Origin: DASXTC01 sp036505635
Lineage (GTDB): Bacteria; Acidobacteriota; Polarisedimenticolia; JACPZX01; DASXTC01
DNA length: 64,000 bases
Reading direction: 5' to 3'
Assembly: GCA_036505635.1 (NCBI GenBank)
Contig: DASXTC010000008.1
Coordinates: 56,819 to 120,818, forward strand
This document shows, one piece after another, positions 9,401-17,978 of this stretch. Below the pieces are notes generated by a model. It ran no database searches and was not told the DNA's origin. It saw nothing but the letters and a program-made list of their open reading frames with translations. Made by a program: the position numbers and the translations under genes. Numbering within the stretch: the first letter of the stretch is position 1; the number at the start of each line of letters is the position of its first letter.

Positions 9401-10183
9401 CTGGGCCCCGTCAACATGCTCGCGCTCCAGGAGTTCAAGGAGCTGGAGGAAAGGCACGCGTTCCTGACGGCGCAACGAAAGGACCTGCTCGACGCGGTGG
9501 CTTCACTGAAAGAGACGATCGCCAGGATCAACAGGACCTCGCGCGAGAGGTTCCTCGACGCCTTCGAAAAGGTGCGCGCCGGGTTCAACGAGATCTACCG
9601 CTCCCTGTTCGGTGGGGGGCGCGCGGACCTGCGCCTCCTGACCGGTGACGGCGAGGAGGATGTCCTGGACTGCGGCATGGAGATCATCGCCCAGCCACCG
9701 GGCAAGAGAGTCCAGAGCGTCATGCTCCTCTCGGGAGGCGAGAAGGCGCTCACCGCGATCGCGCTCCTTTTCGCAATCTTCAAGTACCGGCCCTCGCCCT
9801 TCTGCCTCCTCGACGAAGTGGACGCGCCGCTCGACGAGGCCAACGTGATCCGCTTCAACCAGCTCCTCAAGTCGATGACCGCCGACACGCAGTTCGTGAT
9901 GATCACTCACAATCGCTTCTCGATGGAGGAAGCCGACGTCCTGTATGGCATCACGATGGAGGAGCCCGGCGTGTCCCGAACGATGTCGGTGGTCCTCGGC
10001 GGTACCACCGACCGCAAGGAGACGGCCAAATCCCTCCCCGCGCTCCTCGCCTCGCGCCATCGCGGCGGTGGACGGCGCCCCGTCCTGGCCGCGACGTCGG
10101 CCGGCCCTGCGGACACCTCGGGAAACGGTGGAGGCGGGGCCCTGGCCGAGGTCCCCGCGACGCCCGGGGTCCTGCCGGCTTGA
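6449..10183 (+). CDS. smc: Chromosome segregation ATPase SMC
   Basis: A 1244-residue structural-maintenance-of-chromosomes protein. The start MLRLEKLELIGFKSF is canonical. The Walker A motif GPNGCGKSN lies near residue 32, two long coiled coils flank a hinge at roughly residues 490-665, and the C-terminal head carries the ABC signature LLSGGEKAL (near 1093) and Walker B CLLDEVDAPLDE (near 1119). SMC dimers with ScpA/ScpB organise and separate newly replicated chromosomes. A Pro/Gly-rich tail of about 50 residues follows the head. The stop overlaps the TTG start of the next gene (TTGA). scpA and scpB are not in this window. Confidence 0.96.
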   Translation: MLRLEKLELIGFKSFLSRTEFLFNEQITAVVGPNGCGKSNIADALNWVIGEQSVKSLRGDRMEDVIFNGSEGRRPLGMAEVSLHLKNGADDGTQERLVLTRRLFRSGESEYLINGERTRLRDLQEALARINVGSGLCAIIEQGKVDVALNSRPRERRILIEEAAGIALYKSRKRQAEAKLEATEANLLRVNDIVSELDRQIGSLKRQAAKARRYARTVEEITRHERILLYHEHRRLESGRVEVESRESAARAMESEEAAGLARIDAALEGERRLLEEQDRIWQGRRDELHALDRDLDRHDHEIGTAREQALQAETAGSAAREQAALLAGRLEETARLIDARRADRESLEHGVAAAATERERLETARRDLEDRIAGMERGMTELRAAFLQSIDALGEARNERRQVEESEERFSRQSSALDREETVARADLESRSWSRAGVEADLSRARAAIATAASELESHRAELARLEETLGREVARRVESRHRLHGCEERLRAISEIEATTIGARELLDGLAVHEGILADGLKAPAHVEAAAEIYLGAFLDAALVGTQAAACAALASLKGSGKGRAAFLPVPADETQSTIPAVGIPEELRSDPAFVGRLGELIDVDPARRRALAAALARAVVVTDLEAATRLRRLGPFFDYVTLEGDVLHTSGLIEGGAKRPEGAGILTRRRLKAEILQTIETSRSHIASLDLLISGLEAERAVAAAAVGSLSAGHALQEKSLVALSLTLQSSLDEESRARSRLDTVAAEKAMAEEESGALAIQLERLTALQADLEVARRTREDEINASQDEIAATRATSAAAFESVSAVRASLSAARERLEALDVELSRMLEADQDLRDRVARETALQADLEGRRREANGRESAALAAIQDLTARRAGLESEVREGEVDLSRRRLEFDALGQRARIARGALEAARAAREQVSLEKERIHADIRHLTAGAAASGGDGAAALEEIFGAITDEEKALAQDAVSATLAELRDRRDQLGPVNMLALQEFKELEERHAFLTAQRKDLLDAVASLKETIARINRTSRERFLDAFEKVRAGFNEIYRSLFGGGRADLRLLTGDGEEDVLDCGMEIIAQPPGKRVQSVMLLSGGEKALTAIALLFAIFKYRPSPFCLLDEVDAPLDEANVIRFNQLLKSMTADTQFVMITHNRFSMEEADVLYGITMEEPGVSRTMSVVLGGTTDRKETAKSLPALLASRHRGGGRRPVLAATSAGPADTSGNGGGGALAEVPATPGVLPA

Positions 10184-11685
10184 GGTCGCGCGCCACGGTC
10201 CTTCGCGCCGTCGTCGCGTTCTGCCTTCTCGCCGCCGCACCCGATGATCCGGATCGGAAGACCGTCCCACCACTCTCCGGCCCGCAGATCGAGGACCGGA
10301 TCGCCAACCTGGTCAGCCGCCCGGCGGCCCTGGCGAACGTCCGTGAGCTGGTCGGATATGGTCCACGGATGGGAGGGACCCCCTCGGGCGATCGCGCCGC
10401 TGCCGCGCTGGCGGACAGGATGAAATCGCTGGGTCTGGACGTGGAGGTGATCGAAGACCCTCCGACGAGCGTGCACGAAGAGTCCGCCTGGGGCGTCAGG
10501 ATGGGAGATCACGTCCTGTCCTCGGCGTGGCCCTACGGATTCTCGCCCTCGCTTCCCCTGACGACGGCGCGTCTCGTGCTCGAGGGCGATGAAGGGGTCC
10601 CGGAGGCGGGCGCGCCGCTGAAGGGTGCGGTGGTGCTCACGGCCCGTCCAGCTCGCGAGGTCCATGCGCGAGCCGGCGCGGCCGGGGCGATCGCGCTCCT
10701 CACCGACGCGCCGGGGGATCCGAACCGCTATCAGGATTGGGCGCCGATCGGCTCGCTCCAGCGCATGCAGGAAGGGGGCAAGCCCATCCCGGTCTTCGGC
10801 CTGTCCTATCGCGACGGACGGCTGCTGCGCGACGCGCTGGAGCAGGCGGGCACCGCCGCCGCGCCGTCCCCCTCCATCACGATCTCCCTGGACGCGTCGA
10901 TCCATGAAGGACGTCCCCGCACCGTGGTGGGGACTCTGGCCGGAGCCGGCGCCGCCGCGGGCCGTCTGATGATCGTCTGCGCTCACGGCGACTCCGACTC
11001 CGGCGGCCCGGGCGCCGACGACAACGCGTCGGGCGTCGCCACGCTTCTTGAGGTGGCGCGGGCGTTGCGGGGCGCGCTGGGCTCCGGGTGGCTTCCCGCC
11101 GATCGCCCGACCGTGAAGTTCATCGTCTGGGGATCCGAGTACCACTCCACGCGCGCCTGGGTCGCATCGCGCTCCGAGGAGATGGGGCGCCTCGACGTCG
11201 TGATCAACTTCGACGAGACGGGGGCCGGCGCCGAGCGCGACGCGGTCTACTACGAAGGCAATGACATCGCCTGGAACGAGAGGCTGCTCAGGACGATCGA
11301 GGCCGTGGCCGATGACCACGCGGAGCAGGATGGGTTCCCGCGGGCCTACACCAGCAACCCGGCGATGGGGGGGACCGACGCCTACGTTTTCCTTCCCCGA
11401 CAGCACGAGGGGCTCGGGCTCACTGACCGGAAGATCGCCTCCACGACGGTATTCACGGCGGCATGGGACCGGCCGACCCTGCGAGCCCAGACTCCCGGCT
11501 GGGCCTCGAAGGGCTGGCGCGAGAAGGGGGACCTCTTCATCGACTACTCGGCCTACTATCACTCCTCGGGGGACACGCCCGCCAACACGACGGAGATGGA
11601 GCCCGACAACATGGTGCGGTGCGCGCGGCTGGTCGCGCTTGCGATCTACCGTTTGATGGGGGCGGGGACCGGCGCGGGAGGCTGA
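10180..11685 (+). CDS. M28 family zinc aminopeptidase, secreted
   Basis: A 501-residue exported metallopeptidase. Starting from the TTG that overlaps the smc stop gives a signal peptide (ATVLRAVVAFCLLAAAP). The di-zinc site of family M28 is visible in order: AHGDSDSGG (His), GADDNASGVATLLE (bridging Asp), GSEYHSTRAW (Glu), NFDETGAG (Asp) and YYHSSGDTPANT (His). An inserted protease-associated-like domain occupies residues about 90-230. It probably trims peptides in the periplasm or outside the cell. Its 3' end overlaps the convergent gene by 40 bp, so no separate terminator can lie between them. Confidence 0.85.
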   Translation: MRSRATVLRAVVAFCLLAAAPDDPDRKTVPPLSGPQIEDRIANLVSRPAALANVRELVGYGPRMGGTPSGDRAAAALADRMKSLGLDVEVIEDPPTSVHEESAWGVRMGDHVLSSAWPYGFSPSLPLTTARLVLEGDEGVPEAGAPLKGAVVLTARPAREVHARAGAAGAIALLTDAPGDPNRYQDWAPIGSLQRMQEGGKPIPVFGLSYRDGRLLRDALEQAGTAAAPSPSITISLDASIHEGRPRTVVGTLAGAGAAAGRLMIVCAHGDSDSGGPGADDNASGVATLLEVARALRGALGSGWLPADRPTVKFIVWGSEYHSTRAWVASRSEEMGRLDVVINFDETGAGAERDAVYYEGNDIAWNERLLRTIEAVADDHAEQDGFPRAYTSNPAMGGTDAYVFLPRQHEGLGLTDRKIASTTVFTAAWDRPTLRAQTPGWASKGWREKGDLFIDYSAYYHSSGDTPANTTEMEPDNMVRCARLVALAIYRLMGAGTGAGG

Positions 11686-12488
11686 GCCGGCTCCACGATC
11701 TCGAGTGTCACCGGTGACGCGCCCCGACGCTTCTTCACGACGGCGCGGACGACGAGACGCGCCACTTCTCCCGGCTTGAGCTCGAGGACGGCTCGGGAGG
11801 CGGCCAGCGGCTTCCACGCCTTCTCATTGTCACGGACGGCCACGCCGACCTCGATCGGGTGAGTTCCGGCGGCCCCTCGGATCGTTACGCGGCCCGGAAG
11901 GAGGACCTGCGTTTTCTTCCCGCGCCCGCCCCGCCCTCTACGCTCGGGCGCCTCTTGAAACCAGAGCAGATGGTGGCGCGGGAACTCCTCGCCGAGCGGT
12001 GTCCTGGTCAGCCAGTAGTCGGGCACGTGGGTCGGGTCGAGGCAGATGAGGTAGAAGGCGACCTCGATCGAAGGGATCGCCAGCCCACGTCCCTCGCCGG
12101 GGGGCGGCCCGCCCTCGAAGGAGAGGTCGATGGTCCCGTCCGCCTCCGCGCCGACGGCCGGCTGTGTGGCCGGGGAAGACGCGCGATCGACCTCCGCCAT
12201 CACCTCGATGACGGCCTCGGCCACCCCGACGGCGCGCATCTCGGCGATCACCTCGGGATCCAGATCGAAGGAGGTGGAGGGCGCCGATCGGATTTCCCGG
12301 ATGATCTCCGCCGGTTGCATACCGCGCGCGGTCATGCGCACCACCTCCTCGTTGGTGAGTGTCCGCGGCTGGGCCGGAGAGGCGCCGGGAGCCAGGGACG
12401 CGAAGGTCGCCATGACGAGGAAGAGGAGCGCCGGGCGCGCCGACGCCGCAAGGCTACGTCTCGTGATCCACCTCGATGGTGAGCCCAT
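11646..12488 (-). CDS. Secreted protein with short N-terminal helical repeat module, unknown function
   Basis: A 280-residue exported protein with an Arg-rich signal peptide (residues 1-39). Immediately after cleavage comes LTNEEVVRMTARGMQPAEII, continuing into a second helix pair ending AGVAEAVIEVM. Modules of this kind recur in secreted Acidobacteriota-type proteins; this is from memory and was not searched. A beta-rich domain of unknown type follows (residues about 110-265). Its start codon lies 35 bp inside the end of the upstream metallo-hydrolase gene, suggesting coupling. The 3' end overlaps the M28 peptidase gene by 40 bp. No function can be assigned. Confidence 0.65.
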   Translation of the reverse strand: MGSPSRWITRRSLAASARPALLFLVMATFASLAPGASPAQPRTLTNEEVVRMTARGMQPAEIIREIRSAPSTSFDLDPEVIAEMRAVGVAEAVIEVMAEVDRASSPATQPAVGAEADGTIDLSFEGGPPPGEGRGLAIPSIEVAFYLICLDPTHVPDYWLTRTPLGEEFPRHHLLWFQEAPERRGRGGRGKKTQVLLPGRVTIRGAAGTHPIEVGVAVRDNEKAWKPLAASRAVLELKPGEVARLVVRAVVKKRRGASPVTLEIVEPAQPPAPVPAPIKR

Positions 12489-13224
12489 CGTGGGCCGGCT
12501 GGACCCCTTCGGGAAGCTCGCGCGAGAGAGCGGCGTGGTCGAAATCGTGGCTGATGTGGGTGAGGTAGGCGCGGCGCGGCGCGATACGCGCGATGGTGTC
12601 GAGCGCCCCCGTCAATGTGAAGTGGGTCGGATGGGGTTTGTGCCTGAGCGCGTTGATCACGAGCACGTCGAGGCGCGCCAGGAGCGGGAAGGTCGCCTCG
12701 GGGAGGGCGCTGGCGTCGGTGATGTACGCGAACCGCCCGATCCTGTATCCGAGGATCGGCATCGCGCCGTGGATGACCTCGAAGGGGAGCACGCGGAGCC
12801 CCGCGACCTCGAACGGACCGTTCACCTCTTTGAGCGCGAGCTGCGGCCGGCTGCTGGCGGCGAGAGTCGCCTCAAAGACGTACCAGAACGTGCGCCGGAT
12901 GTCCGCGAGCGTCGCCGCGCTCGCATAGATCGGCATGGGCGCCTGCTGCCGGAAATTGAACATACGCACGTCGTCGAGCCCGAAGACATGATCGGCGTGG
13001 GCGTGGGTGACGAGCACCGCGTGCAGCACGTCCATCTCCTCGCGCAGGGCCTGCTGGCGAAGATCGATCGAGGCGTCGATCAGCACTCGATGCTCCTCGA
13101 CCGCGAGGAGCGCCGAGGTTCTCGTCCGGCGGTTGAGCGGGTCGTGGGACCGGCAGACCGGGCACTGGCACCCGATGGAGGGGACCCCGACGGAGGTCCC
13201 GGTCCCCATGAAGGTGACCTTCAT
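12454..13224 (-). CDS. Metallo-beta-lactamase-fold hydrolase, PhnP-like
   Basis: A 256-residue cytoplasmic hydrolase. It begins MKVTFMGTGTSVGVPSIGC and contains the zinc signature THAHADHVFGLDD; further metal ligands are likely in FEVIHGAMP, AYITDAS and the C-terminal LTHISHDFDH. The Cys-rich GCQCPVCRS near the N-terminus is typical of the PhnP (5-phosphoribosyl 1,2-cyclic phosphate phosphodiesterase) subgroup. Because there are no phn genes nearby, the substrate may be another cyclic nucleotide or phosphodiester. The start overlaps the threonine synthase stop by 4 bp (ATGA). Confidence 0.85.
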   Translation of the reverse strand: MKVTFMGTGTSVGVPSIGCQCPVCRSHDPLNRRTRTSALLAVEEHRVLIDASIDLRQQALREEMDVLHAVLVTHAHADHVFGLDDVRMFNFRQQAPMPIYASAATLADIRRTFWYVFEATLAASSRPQLALKEVNGPFEVAGLRVLPFEVIHGAMPILGYRIGRFAYITDASALPEATFPLLARLDVLVINALRHKPHPTHFTLTGALDTIARIAPRRAYLTHISHDFDHAALSRELPEGVQPAHDGLTIEVDHET

Positions 13225-14339
13225 CGCAGGACCTTGAGCCCCGAGCCGGTCAGCGCCGAAAGGGGCGGACCCGTCTCCACGATCTCGCGCTCGGCGGCCT
13301 GCGGGTCCGAGCGGCTCCACTTGAGCGCGCCGGCGAAGGAGACCGCGGCGGTCGGCTCGACGTCGAGGCCGGCTCGCCCCAGCGCGCCCCAGGCTTCGGC
13401 GATCTCCTCTTCGGTCACTGCCATGAAGGCGCCCCCGGATCGCTCCACCGCCTCGCGCGCGCGCCGGGCGCGCGGCGGCGCGGGGATCCGTATCCCGTCG
13501 GCCAGCGTGGCGGCGGCGGGCCGCGGGTCCGCCTCTCCCGGGGGGGAGGGCGCGGCCAGGGGAGCGCATGCGGCGGCCTGGATCCCCATCATCCTGGGCA
13601 CCGACGTCGCCAGCCCGTCCTCGCGCAGTTGCGCGAATCCGTCGAAGGCGCCGATCAGGAGCGAGCCGTTTCCCACCGGGACGAATACCCGCGCGGGGAC
13701 CCTCCCCTCCATCTGCTCCCAGACCTCGAAGGCGAATGTCCTGATCCCCTCCTGGAAGAATGGGTTCCAGACGTGGCTGGCGAATGGGATGCCGGACTCG
13801 GCGCGCCGCAGCGCCTCGGCCGAAGCCCCCCCGCGCCCTGAGGGCATCCTGATCAGACGCCCGCCACATACTTCGATGGCCGCTAGCTTGGGGCGCGGCG
13901 CGTCGTCCGGCACGAGGATCTCCACGCTGATCCCGGCGCGCGTGCCGTAGGCGGCCATCGCGACGCCGGCGTTTCCCGAGGAATCCTCCACGGCGCGCGC
14001 CACTCCGTGTGCCGCCAGGTGGCTCATGACGACCGAGGCGCCCCGATCCTTGAAGGAGCCGGTCGGCATCAGGAATTCGAGCTTGAACAGGGAGGGAAGG
14101 CCGCATATCTCCCGGCTCACGATCGGCGTGAACCCTTCGCCCAGGGTGACGGGATCGAGAGTGCGGCCGATCCCGATCGCTTCGTGGTAACGCCAGATTG
14201 TGAGCGGACGCGTCGCGATCGCACGGGGGTCGAACCGACCGCGCGTGGCCACGGTGAGAGGGCCACCGCACCCGCATCGCCATATCAGACCCGGCGCGGA
14301 AATCCGGCGGCCGCAATCGTCACACCGGTAGTCGCTCAT
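13221..14339 (-). CDS. thrC: Threonine synthase
   Basis: A 372-residue PLP enzyme converting O-phosphohomoserine to threonine. An N-terminal zinc ribbon (CDDC at residues 6-9, CGC at 22-24) is followed by the PLP lysine in PTGSFKDRG (K97), a Ser-Gly-Asn-Ala phosphate-binding loop (DSSGNAGVAMAAY) and a glycine loop (PVGNGSLLIGAF). These are features of fold-type II threonine synthases of the ThrC/cystathionine-beta-synthase group. It overlaps pyrF upstream and the MBL hydrolase downstream by 4 bp each, so three metabolically unrelated genes form one coupled run. A threonine dehydratase is an alternative reading but would lack the zinc ribbon. Confidence 0.85.
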   Translation of the reverse strand: MSDYRCDDCGRRISAPGLIWRCGCGGPLTVATRGRFDPRAIATRPLTIWRYHEAIGIGRTLDPVTLGEGFTPIVSREICGLPSLFKLEFLMPTGSFKDRGASVVMSHLAAHGVARAVEDSSGNAGVAMAAYGTRAGISVEILVPDDAPRPKLAAIEVCGGRLIRMPSGRGGASAEALRRAESGIPFASHVWNPFFQEGIRTFAFEVWEQMEGRVPARVFVPVGNGSLLIGAFDGFAQLREDGLATSVPRMMGIQAAACAPLAAPSPPGEADPRPAAATLADGIRIPAPPRARRAREAVERSGGAFMAVTEEEIAEAWGALGRAGLDVEPTAAVSFAGALKWSRSDPQAAEREIVETGPPLSALTGSGLKVLR

Positions 14340-15049
14340 GCGAGCTCCCGCGCGATGGCGTCGACCGCCGCCACCGGGTCCGGCGCCTCGAGGATGGGCC
14401 GGCCGATCACGAGGTAGTCGGCGCCGGCGGCGACCGCCTCGCGGGGGCTCGTGACGCGCTTCTGGTCCGAGGGGGCGTAGCCTTCGGGCCGGATCCCCGG
14501 GGTCACGATCACGAAGGCCTCGCCGCATGCGCGCCGGATGGCGGCCACCTCGCGGGAGGAGGCCACGACTCCATCGAGGCCCGCCTCCTTGCCGAGGCGC
14601 GCGAGCGCCACGACCTGCTCCTCCAGCCGGGTGGTGACTCCGACCGCGGCGAGATCGTCCTGGTTGAGGCTCGTGAGGACGGTGATCCCGAGCAGGCGAG
14701 GCCGGCGTTCCGGGGCAAGATTCAGCGCGTCGACCGCTTCGCGCGCCGCGCCGAGCATCCGAGCCCCGCCGCTCAGGTGCAGGTCGAACATCGCCACTCC
14801 CAGGCGGGCCGCCTCGGTGGCGGCGTGAGCCACCGTGTTCGGGATGTCATGCAGCTTGAGGTCCAGGAAGACCCGCTCGCCGGCCGCCACGATGCGGCTC
14901 ACGACCGCGGGGCCGGCGGCGGTGAAAAGCTGCAGCCCCACCTTGAACATTCCGACGCGCCCCTTGAGCCTTCCGACAATCGCGAGGGCTTCGGCGGGGG
15001 TCGAGACATCCAGGGGCACGATGATGCGCTGGCTGGCGGGTGTCCTCAT
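14336..15049 (-). CDS. pyrF: Orotidine 5'-phosphate decarboxylase
   Basis: A 237-residue enzyme that decarboxylates OMP to UMP, the last step of pyrimidine synthesis. The family pattern is clear: RIIVPLDVST, the catalytic loop FLDLKLHDIPNTV, VTPGIRP and the closing DYLVIGRPI. I place the start at 15049 (MRTPASQ) from the family length; an upstream ATG at 15082 would add 11 residues, and neither has a strong Shine-Dalgarno. It is separate from pyrRBC and pyrKD elsewhere in the window and leads a unit with threonine synthase. Confidence 0.92.
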   Translation of the reverse strand: MRTPASQRIIVPLDVSTPAEALAIVGRLKGRVGMFKVGLQLFTAAGPAVVSRIVAAGERVFLDLKLHDIPNTVAHAATEAARLGVAMFDLHLSGGARMLGAAREAVDALNLAPERRPRLLGITVLTSLNQDDLAAVGVTTRLEEQVVALARLGKEAGLDGVVASSREVAAIRRACGEAFVIVTPGIRPEGYAPSDQKRVTSPREAVAAGADYLVIGRPILEAPDPVAAVDAIARELA

Positions 15050-15157
15050 CGACAAGCGATTCTCGCAGATGGCCGATGTCATTTCAACACGAGGCGGCCG
15101 GACCGTTGATGCCCGCCGGCTTTTGCTCTAGGCTTGGCTCGCGTCGTGGAGAGGGTG

Positions 15158-15601
15158 ATGAAGGATCAACACCTCGAGAAGGCCCTGCTGGCCGTCGTCC
15201 TCGCGATCGTGGGCGGGGCGCTCGGCTATGCGGCCTATCTCGCCTCCGGTGGCCGGCCCCTGCCCGAGGTGCCCGCGGGGGACGTGGTCGTGGTCTCCAG
15301 GGGGGAGCGGGTCGATCTCGAGGCCCAGGCCGTGGCGGGCAAGTACACCATCTACGACTTCTACGCCGACTGGTGCGCCCCGTGCCGCAGCCTCGACGTG
15401 AGGCTGAGGGAGCTCGCATCCCGTCACGACAACGTAGCCGTGCGAAAGATCGACATCATCGACTGGACCACCCCCGTGGTCGCCCAGCACGGCGTCGAGG
15501 GGCTCCCTTTCATGATCCTCTACGGACCGGACGGAAAGAGGCTGGCCGCGGGCGAGGACGTCTATGAGACCGTCTCCCGTCTCTTCAACGTCGACCTGTA
15601 G
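15158..15601 (+). CDS. Membrane-anchored thioredoxin-like protein
   Basis: A 147-residue protein with one N-terminal membrane segment (ALLAVVLAIVGGALGYAAYLA) and a thioredoxin domain facing the periplasm. The redox motif WCAPC (C73, C76) follows YDFYAD, and the cis-proline strand is in VEGLPFMILY. It probably reduces or delivers electrons to periplasmic thiols, perhaps for cytochrome maturation. The ATG at 15158 has GGAGAGGG immediately upstream. It is divergent from pyrF and followed 20 bp later by the aldo/keto reductase gene. Confidence 0.82.
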   Translation: MKDQHLEKALLAVVLAIVGGALGYAAYLASGGRPLPEVPAGDVVVVSRGERVDLEAQAVAGKYTIYDFYADWCAPCRSLDVRLRELASRHDNVAVRKIDIIDWTTPVVAQHGVEGLPFMILYGPDGKRLAAGEDVYETVSRLFNVDL

Positions 15602-15620
15602 CTGCCACTGAGGCGCAACG

Positions 15621-16607
15621 GTGCAGACCCGCGGGCTCGGCAGGACCGGATACCAGGTTTCGGAGGTCGGCTTTGGCGCCTGGGGCCTCGGCGGCAACAT
15701 GTGGCTGGGCGCGAAGGACGAGGAGGGCCGGCGCGCTCTTCGCGAGGCGCTCGATGGGGGCGTGACCTTCATCGACACGGCCCTCGTCTATGGCGACGGC
15801 CACAGCGAGCGCCTCATCGCCCGGGTGCTGGCGGAGAGGGCTGAACGCGCCGGTCTCGTCGTGGCGACAAAGATCCCGCCGAAGGATCGGGTCTGGCCGG
15901 GCAAGGAGAGGACTCCGTTCATCAGGGCCTTTCCGGCCGACCACATCATCCACTGCGTGGAAGAATCCCTGAGGAACCTCGCCCTCGAGACGCTCCAGAT
16001 CGAGCAGCTTCATGTCTGGCACGACGCGTGGCTCGACTCGGACGGGTGGCACGAGTCGCGCCGCGCGATGGAGCGGCTCAGGGAGCAGGGGAAGGTCCTG
16101 CACTGGGGCGTCTCAATCAACGCTCACGCGCCGGCCACGGCGATGAGGCTCGCGTCGGACCCGCTCATCGAGACGGTGCAGGTCATCTACAATGTCTTCG
16201 ACCGCTCACCGGAGAAGGAGTTGTTCGCCCTGGCGCGCGAGAAGCACCTGGGGGTCATCGCGCGGGTGCCGTTCAACGAGGGGACGCTCACTGGGGCGAT
16301 CGGGCCCGATACCATCTTCCCACCCGGAGACTGGCGGGAGAGCTATTTCAGGGGAACGCGCCGGGCGGAGGCGGCGACGCGCGCCGCTGCCCTGCGTCCA
16401 CTGCTGGGAGAGGAGGCGGCGACACTGGCAGAGCTGGCGCTTCGTTTCTGCCTTTCGCGTCCGGAGGTCTCCAGCGTGATCCCGGGGATGAGGCGGGCCA
16501 CCCACGCGCGGGCCAACGCGGCCGTCTCGGACGGACGGCTCCTCTCCGCGGAGCTTCTGGATCGCCTGCGAGCGCATGCCTGGGACAAGAACTGGTACGG
16601 GGACTGA
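15621..16607 (+). CDS. Aldo/keto reductase
   Basis: A 328-residue NADPH-dependent oxidoreductase with a TIM-barrel fold. It starts from GTG (with GAGG upstream) as MQTRGLGRTGYQVSEVGFG; the catalytic region FIDTALVYGDGHSE holds the Asp and Tyr, and the coenzyme end shows SSVIPGMRRATHARANAA. The family acts on a wide range of carbonyls and the substrate cannot be read from sequence. Its TGA directly abuts the ATG of the radical SAM gene. Confidence 0.85.
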   Translation: MQTRGLGRTGYQVSEVGFGAWGLGGNMWLGAKDEEGRRALREALDGGVTFIDTALVYGDGHSERLIARVLAERAERAGLVVATKIPPKDRVWPGKERTPFIRAFPADHIIHCVEESLRNLALETLQIEQLHVWHDAWLDSDGWHESRRAMERLREQGKVLHWGVSINAHAPATAMRLASDPLIETVQVIYNVFDRSPEKELFALAREKHLGVIARVPFNEGTLTGAIGPDTIFPPGDWRESYFRGTRRAEAATRAAALRPLLGEEAATLAELALRFCLSRPEVSSVIPGMRRATHARANAAVSDGRLLSAELLDRLRAHAWDKNWYGD

Positions 16608-17672
16608 ATGGCGGAAGAATCGAAGGGGCGGAAGGGGCGCGGCGCCGTCGGCAACCCGACGGGGAGGTTCGAACGGTTCCAGGTGGAGCGGGACCCGGGC
16701 GAAGATCCCCCCGCCCCTCTCAGGACTATCGTGACCCCCGAGGTCACGCGCACCATCATCACCCGCAACGACTCGCCCGACATCCCTTTCGATCGGTCGA
16801 TCAATCCCTACAAGGGATGCGAGCACGGATGCATCTACTGCTTCGCGCGGCCGACGCACGCCTACCTGGGCCTGTCGCCCGGGCTCGACTTCGAGACGAG
16901 GATCTTCTCGAAGCCCGATGCAGCCGCGCGGCTGCGCGAGGAGCTGCGCCGGCCCGGATACCGGTGCGAGGTGATGGCGCTGGGCTCCAACACCGACCCG
17001 TACCAGCCGGCCGAGAGGAAGCTCAGGATCACGCGCGGGGTCCTGGAGACGCTCGCCGAGCACGATCATCCCGTCGGCATCGTCACCAAGTCGACCCTCG
17101 TCCTGAGGGACCTCGACATCCTCGTCCCGATGGCGGCCAGGAACCTCGTCAGGGTGATGTTGTCGGTGACCACCCTCAGGCTGGACCTGGCCCGGAGGAT
17201 GGAGCCGCGCGCCGCGCCGCCGCGACAGCGCATCGAGACGATCCGGGCGCTCACCGAGGCGAAGGTCCCGGCGGGCGTCCTGGTCTCGCCCGTGATCCCC
17301 GGTCTCACCGACGGAGAGATGGAGCGTATTCTCGAGGCCGCCGCGGCCGCGGGGGCCGGCACGGCAGGGTGGATCCTCCTTCGCCTCCCCCTGGAGGTCA
17401 AGGAGCTCTTCGAAGCGTGGCTCGGCGAGCACGAGCCGTTGCGCGCCGCGCACGTGCTGAACCTTGTGCGCGCGACGAGGGAGGGCAAGCTCAACCAGCC
17501 CGAGTTCGGAAGGCGGATGCGCGGCACCGGTCCCTACGCCGAGCTGCTCCGCCGCCGGTTTCAGATCGCCTGCCGCCGTCTGGGGCTCGACCAGGAGGGG
17601 CCGCAGCTGGACACCACGCGGTTCCGCGTGCCGCCTCGCCCCGGGGATCAGGGAACGCTCTTTCCGTCCTAG
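16608..17672 (+). CDS. Radical SAM protein, PA0069/Rv2578c type
   Basis: A 354-residue radical SAM enzyme. The cluster-binding motif is in KGCEHGCIYCFARPTHAY (CxxxCxxC), preceded by FDRSINPYKG as in the SplB-like PA0069 subgroup. Later strands such as VMALGSNTDPYQPAE and GVLVSPVIPGLTD match that group. The exact reaction is not known for these proteins. The gene directly follows the aldo/keto reductase stop without a gap and ends at the repeat-bearing intergenic region. Confidence 0.85.
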   Translation: MAEESKGRKGRGAVGNPTGRFERFQVERDPGEDPPAPLRTIVTPEVTRTIITRNDSPDIPFDRSINPYKGCEHGCIYCFARPTHAYLGLSPGLDFETRIFSKPDAAARLREELRRPGYRCEVMALGSNTDPYQPAERKLRITRGVLETLAEHDHPVGIVTKSTLVLRDLDILVPMAARNLVRVMLSVTTLRLDLARRMEPRAAPPRQRIETIRALTEAKVPAGVLVSPVIPGLTDGEMERILEAAAAAGAGTAGWILLRLPLEVKELFEAWLGEHEPLRAAHVLNLVRATREGKLNQPEFGRRMRGTGPYAELLRRRFQIACRRLGLDQEGPQLDTTRFRVPPRPGDQGTLFPS

Positions 17673-17978
17673 TGGACTCTCGGACCGAGCCTGGTTGCCC
17701 CCCGGGGGGCGGCAGGGTCAGGAGTGTGTCCGGGTAATGGCTCGGGTCGCGTTGCGAGTGCTGCCGCGCCTCCGGTCTCCGACACGTCGAAAGGTCTGTA
17801 GAAGATTTCGAGGATCGGCCCGGCGAGGTGGCGCCCCTGAGGGGGCTCTCGGACCGAGCCTGGTTGCCGCCCCGGGGGCGGCAAGGCGAGGGAGGGGCAT
17901 GGGGGCGCGTCGCCCGGGGCGGCGCGCAACCCCGTCCCCGAGGGGGCGCCCCCTCGCCGGACCGTCCACATCACTCTT
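17673..17978. repeat. 306-bp intergenic region with a direct repeat and a MITE-family end
   Basis: No gene is seen here. The 23-mer starting CTCTCGGACCGAGCC occurs at 17677-17699 and again at 17846-17868, each followed by a GC palindrome; the second, TTGCCGCCCC with GGGGCGGCAA at 17863-17883, could form a stable hairpin. Between them lies one end of the inverted-repeat element family (17720-17758). The region separates convergent genes, so hairpins may also end transcription, although no T tract follows. Confidence 0.7.
17720..17758. mobile_element. Solo or truncated copy of the AGGAGTGTG inverted-repeat element
   Basis: The 39 bases beginning AGGAGTGTGTCCGGGTAATG match the left end of the full element at 47417 with a single mismatch, then diverge after GCGTTGCGAG. 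No matching right end (CACACTCCT) is found before the rlpA stop, so this is a remnant or an end joined to other DNA. Confidence 0.6.
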
